DNA from: an uncultured Collinsella sp. | Lineage (GTDB): Bacteria > Actinomycetota > Coriobacteriia > Coriobacteriales > Coriobacteriaceae | NCBI GenBank assembly: GCA_902463875.1 | Contig: CABQHR010000078.1 | Location: 1-8,291, forward strand | Length of the DNA stretch: 8,291 nucleotides | Direction: 5' to 3' | Part shown: in pieces, positions 5,789 to 8,291 of the stretch | How the letters are laid out: every line of letters starts with the position of its first letter | Position numbering within the stretch: position 1 is the stretch's first letter | The notes under the pieces: model-generated | What the model saw: the letters and a program-made list of their open reading frames with translations, nothing else | Told to the model about the DNA's origin: nothing | Databases searched by the model: none | Made by a program: the position numbers and the translations under genes

Positions 5789-8092
5789 TCACGGTCGCTG
5801 GCATCGCATCGCAAAGCCATTCGCAGTCGGCGTGACGGTAATGTCTCCGTGTTCGATGGTGCACGCGAACACGCCGCCCGCTTCCTTAACGGCATCGATG
5901 CAGGCATCGGACGGATGGCCGTATCGATTCCCCTCACCCGCGCTCGCGAGGGAAAGCTCGGGCTTCAGGACGTCCAGCAACTCGCCATCGACTGAAACCT
6001 TGGAGCCGTGATGCCCAAGTTTAAGGACATCGATATCCCCCACTTCCTGCACGAATTCCCGCTCTTGGTCGAGCTCGGCATCACCGGTGAGAAGTATTCG
6101 CAGGCCCTTGCCCTCCTGAACATAGGAGAGCAGCAGGACAAGCGAATCCTCATTTCCCTCGCCATCCACGGACTCGAATGGCCACATCACGCGGGCGCAA
6201 AATGAGCCGATGTCGACCGTATCCCCACGGCGCACCTGCCGATACTCCACGCCAGGTCGGTTCAATACCTCGGCAGGAGCATCCTCCAGCGCATCCGCCG
6301 CCACGGCAATCGTTCCGACCGAAAACTGTTCGAGCACGGCAGGCAAACCACCCCAGTGGTCCTCATCCCAATGCGTCACAAAGACGGCATCGATATGGTG
6401 CACGTTATTGCGAACCAACGCCGCCACCACACGCTCGTCGAGCCCACAGTCGACGAGCGCTACTGCGCCGCCCTGGCGGATAAGAATCGCATCGGCCTGG
6501 CCCACATCGAGCACCGTCGCCGAAGGCGGAGCAAATCGATCCCAATAGACGTACGGAATCGCGGCCAAGAGCACCAGACATGCAAGCCCCACCGCCATAG
6601 GACGTGCACGGGGACGAGGCCACCAGACCAGCAGAACCGCCAGCAAACACGGCACTAGGTAAATCCACATGCTATCGGGCGGCACGCTCACGGATGCACC
6701 CGGTATGGCGGCAAACAGCTGCTCGAAGAACAGCGCGCAACGGGCGGCAATCATGGGCACAACGAGCGCCCAAGTCCGCAACGGTCCCACGAGCGAAAAG
6801 GGAGCCAGCACGATCGACACAGCGAGCAGTACGCTCACCACCGGACCGATGACCGCATTTGCCAGCGGAGCAATGAGCGAGAACGTACCGAAGGCAGGAA
6901 TGGTAATGGGAAGTGTCGCCAGTTGCGAGCACAGCGTGACGGAAAGCATGCTGGCAACGCCCGATGGCACACCCAGCTCACCCAAAGCGTAGGTCACATA
7001 GGGGCAAAAGCACAGAATGGCTAAGACGCTGGCGCATGAAAGCTGAAAGCCCATCTCGAACAGCACCGTCGGCCGCAGTAGCACAAAGATGGACATGGTT
7101 ACGAAGAGTGCCGAAAGGCCGTGCCGACGACGCCCCGCGCCGTTTACGACAAGCGTCGCGAACACCATGCAGCACGCACGCACGGCCGAGGGAGACGCGC
7201 CCGTAAAGGCAGCGTAGCCCACAAGCGTTATCGCCAATATCGCCCGCTGAAGACCACGTGAGCACCGAGTCTTTTGCAATACACCCTCGATTACAAACCC
7301 CACGATAGCCAAATGGCTGCCCGAGACGGCGATAAGATGCGCCGTTCCCGTCACCGAAAACCAGTCGCCCGCCGGCTGGGCGCGCAGCTCGGCCGAACGA
7401 CCGCAGACGACACCGGCTATGAGCGCACGCGCCGGGTCGGTCGCAGGCGCGATGGATGCAAGCAGCCCATTTCGCAGCCGAAGCAGCGGCCCCGGAGAAC
7501 CCTCATCGACCGATAAAATCCGAACGGCTTTAACCTTGCGCACCTCGCCTCGGAGCACGCGCGATCGTCCATATGCATCGTACTCAAAACGCGAAACGCG
7601 ACCGATAACACGCGCGTGCGCCCCGACCTTGAGCTCACGATCACACGATAGGCGAACCGTTGCCAAGTTCTTACCGTCCGCGCTTGCCTCGCAGGTATAG
7701 GAATACACGTCGTCGTTTATGGATGGATCACCCTGCACGACAAACTCGAGGCCGCTTGCCGCTCGACCGTCGAGCACCTTTGAGGCGCTGAGCGCGCCCA
7801 CAGCCCACCACGCCGAGACGACCGCTCCCGCCACGAGACCGACGGACGCGGCATACAGCCACCGCTTCAAAGGGGCAAGCCGCGCACAAGATTGAGCCAG
7901 CAGAACGAATACCGCCGACGAAACGGGAATGGCCCATAGCGGCCCGACCGCCGGCGCCCGCTCCCTCAGCAGCGCATCAGCGGCCATGTTGAGCACCAAG
8001 ACGCAGCTCATGCACATACCGGCACACAGGGCCATCGTCCACGGAATCAGGGGCCGCGGAGGCATCACATGCTCGCGCTCGGTCGCACTCAT
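5789..8092 (-). CDS. comEC: ComEC/Rec2 competence DNA channel with metallo-beta-lactamase domain
   Basis: This 767-residue integral membrane protein carries single-stranded DNA across the cytoplasmic membrane during transformation. Three hydrophobic segments lie near residues 20-38, 50-68 and 80-102, then a soluble DUF4131/OB-like region (about 110-195). The Competence domain follows (about 210-490), with the hallmark TAHLIAVSGSHLAIVG (250-265) and GYAAFTGASPSAVRACCM (292-309) and many membrane helices. After a last helix (about 500-516) comes the metallo-beta-lactamase-like domain: VLDVGQADAILI (527-538), metal motif THWDEDHWGG (573-582; His574, Asp576, Asp578, His579), LLTGDAE (667-673), LGHHGSKVS (692-700) and YGHPSD (724-729). 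The metal ligands look intact, so nuclease activity on the non-transported strand is plausible. The start at 8090-8092 overlaps the comEA stop (ATGA); an in-frame ATG at 8104 is possible but would overlap more. The gene is full length and unbroken. Confidence 0.95.
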   Translation of the reverse strand: MSATEREHVMPPRPLIPWTMALCAGMCMSCVLVLNMAADALLRERAPAVGPLWAIPVSSAVFVLLAQSCARLAPLKRWLYAASVGLVAGAVVSAWWAVGALSASKVLDGRAASGLEFVVQGDPSINDDVYSYTCEASADGKNLATVRLSCDRELKVGAHARVIGRVSRFEYDAYGRSRVLRGEVRKVKAVRILSVDEGSPGPLLRLRNGLLASIAPATDPARALIAGVVCGRSAELRAQPAGDWFSVTGTAHLIAVSGSHLAIVGFVIEGVLQKTRCSRGLQRAILAITLVGYAAFTGASPSAVRACCMVFATLVVNGAGRRRHGLSALFVTMSIFVLLRPTVLFEMGFQLSCASVLAILCFCPYVTYALGELGVPSGVASMLSVTLCSQLATLPITIPAFGTFSLIAPLANAVIGPVVSVLLAVSIVLAPFSLVGPLRTWALVVPMIAARCALFFEQLFAAIPGASVSVPPDSMWIYLVPCLLAVLLVWWPRPRARPMAVGLACLVLLAAIPYVYWDRFAPPSATVLDVGQADAILIRQGGAVALVDCGLDERVVAALVRNNVHHIDAVFVTHWDEDHWGGLPAVLEQFSVGTIAVAADALEDAPAEVLNRPGVEYRQVRRGDTVDIGSFCARVMWPFESVDGEGNEDSLVLLLSYVQEGKGLRILLTGDAELDQEREFVQEVGDIDVLKLGHHGSKVSVDGELLDVLKPELSLASAGEGNRYGHPSDACIDAVKEAGGVFACTIEHGDITVTPTANGFAMRCQRP

Positions 8093-8291
8093 ACGCAGAT
8101 GCAATCTTTGATTTTGGCAAGCTTCTTCTCGCCGATTCCCGACACACGCATCAGATCGTCAACCGAGGCGAAAGCACCGTTCTTTGTCCGCTCATCGATA
8201 ATCGACTGGGCCATGGAGGGACCGATGCCCGAAAGCGTCTGCAGCTCTGCCGAGCTTGCCGTATTAATGTTTACTAGGCCTGTTGCGCCAC
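8089..8291 (-). CDS. comEA: ComEA-type helix-hairpin-helix DNA-binding protein, C-terminal part
   Basis: The last 66 residues are present; the N-terminus, including any membrane anchor and SLBB domain, is beyond the window. The fragment opens GATGLVNINTASSAELQTL and has two helix-hairpin-helix motifs, LSGIGPSMAQSII and VSGIGEKKLAKI, which bind the double-stranded DNA backbone. INTAS.EL..L.GIG is the ComEA signature. ComEA is the membrane-tethered receptor that binds DNA outside the cytoplasmic membrane and passes it to ComEC. It ends CICV with TGA sharing bases with the comEC ATG. An unrelated HhH protein is unlikely given the adjacent comEC. Confidence 0.93.
   Translation of the reverse strand, partial: GATGLVNINTASSAELQTLSGIGPSMAQSIIDERTKNGAFASVDDLMRVSGIGEKKLAKIKDCICV

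Noticed and set aside
1..8291. Mobile elements, CRISPR arrays, tRNA/rRNA genes, or a novel defence or biosynthetic system.
   Set aside because: No transposase or integrase sequence, no regularly spaced direct repeats, no tRNA-like cloverleaf noticed, and all coding space is filled by recognisable conserved genes with uniform composition.

Overview
The window is GC-rich bacterial chromosome in which every convincing gene lies on the minus strand. Reading 3' to 5' along the given strand (the direction of transcription), the order is comEA (5' part missing) > comEC > holA > rpsT > lepA > dusB > hemW > dnaJ (only the first 32 codons). These are conserved housekeeping genes plus two genes of the DNA-uptake machinery. 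The protein sequences, the use of GTG starts and the gene order suggest an actinobacterium of the Coriobacteriia, and I lean towards Collinsella or a close relative. That assignment rests on recognition only, with no database search.

Positions 5789-8291 hold the competence block. The comEA stop overlaps the comEC start as ATGA, so the two are probably translationally coupled. ComEA (DNA-binding helix-hairpin-helix repeats) hands DNA to the ComEC channel, which also carries a metallo-beta-lactamase-like nuclease domain. Positions 4748-5780 hold holA (clamp-loader delta subunit) with a plausible promoter of its own just beyond the comEC stop.

Positions 4277-4698 form a self-contained rpsT (ribosomal protein S20) unit: an extended -10 promoter, a leader with a terminator-like hairpin, a GTG start with a good Shine-Dalgarno, and a strong 14-bp intrinsic terminator after the stop. 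Positions 157-4251 hold a tight lepA-dusB-hemW operon (gaps of 4 and 2 bases): translation factor EF4, tRNA-dihydrouridine synthase and the radical-SAM haem chaperone HemW. lepA has no Shine-Dalgarno, and a TANNNT box lies 7 bases before its ATG, so it may be transcribed leaderless. dnaJ follows hemW after 58 bases with its own strong Shine-Dalgarno.

I see no mobile element, CRISPR array, tRNA, rRNA, prophage or defence gene, and no exotic new system. There is no gene-free stretch over 300 bases; the longest, 133 bases between holA and rpsT, is filled by the rpsT promoter and leader. The points most worth a second look are regulatory: the rpsT leader, the possible leaderless lepA, and the hemW-dnaJ junction without hrcA/grpE/dnaK.
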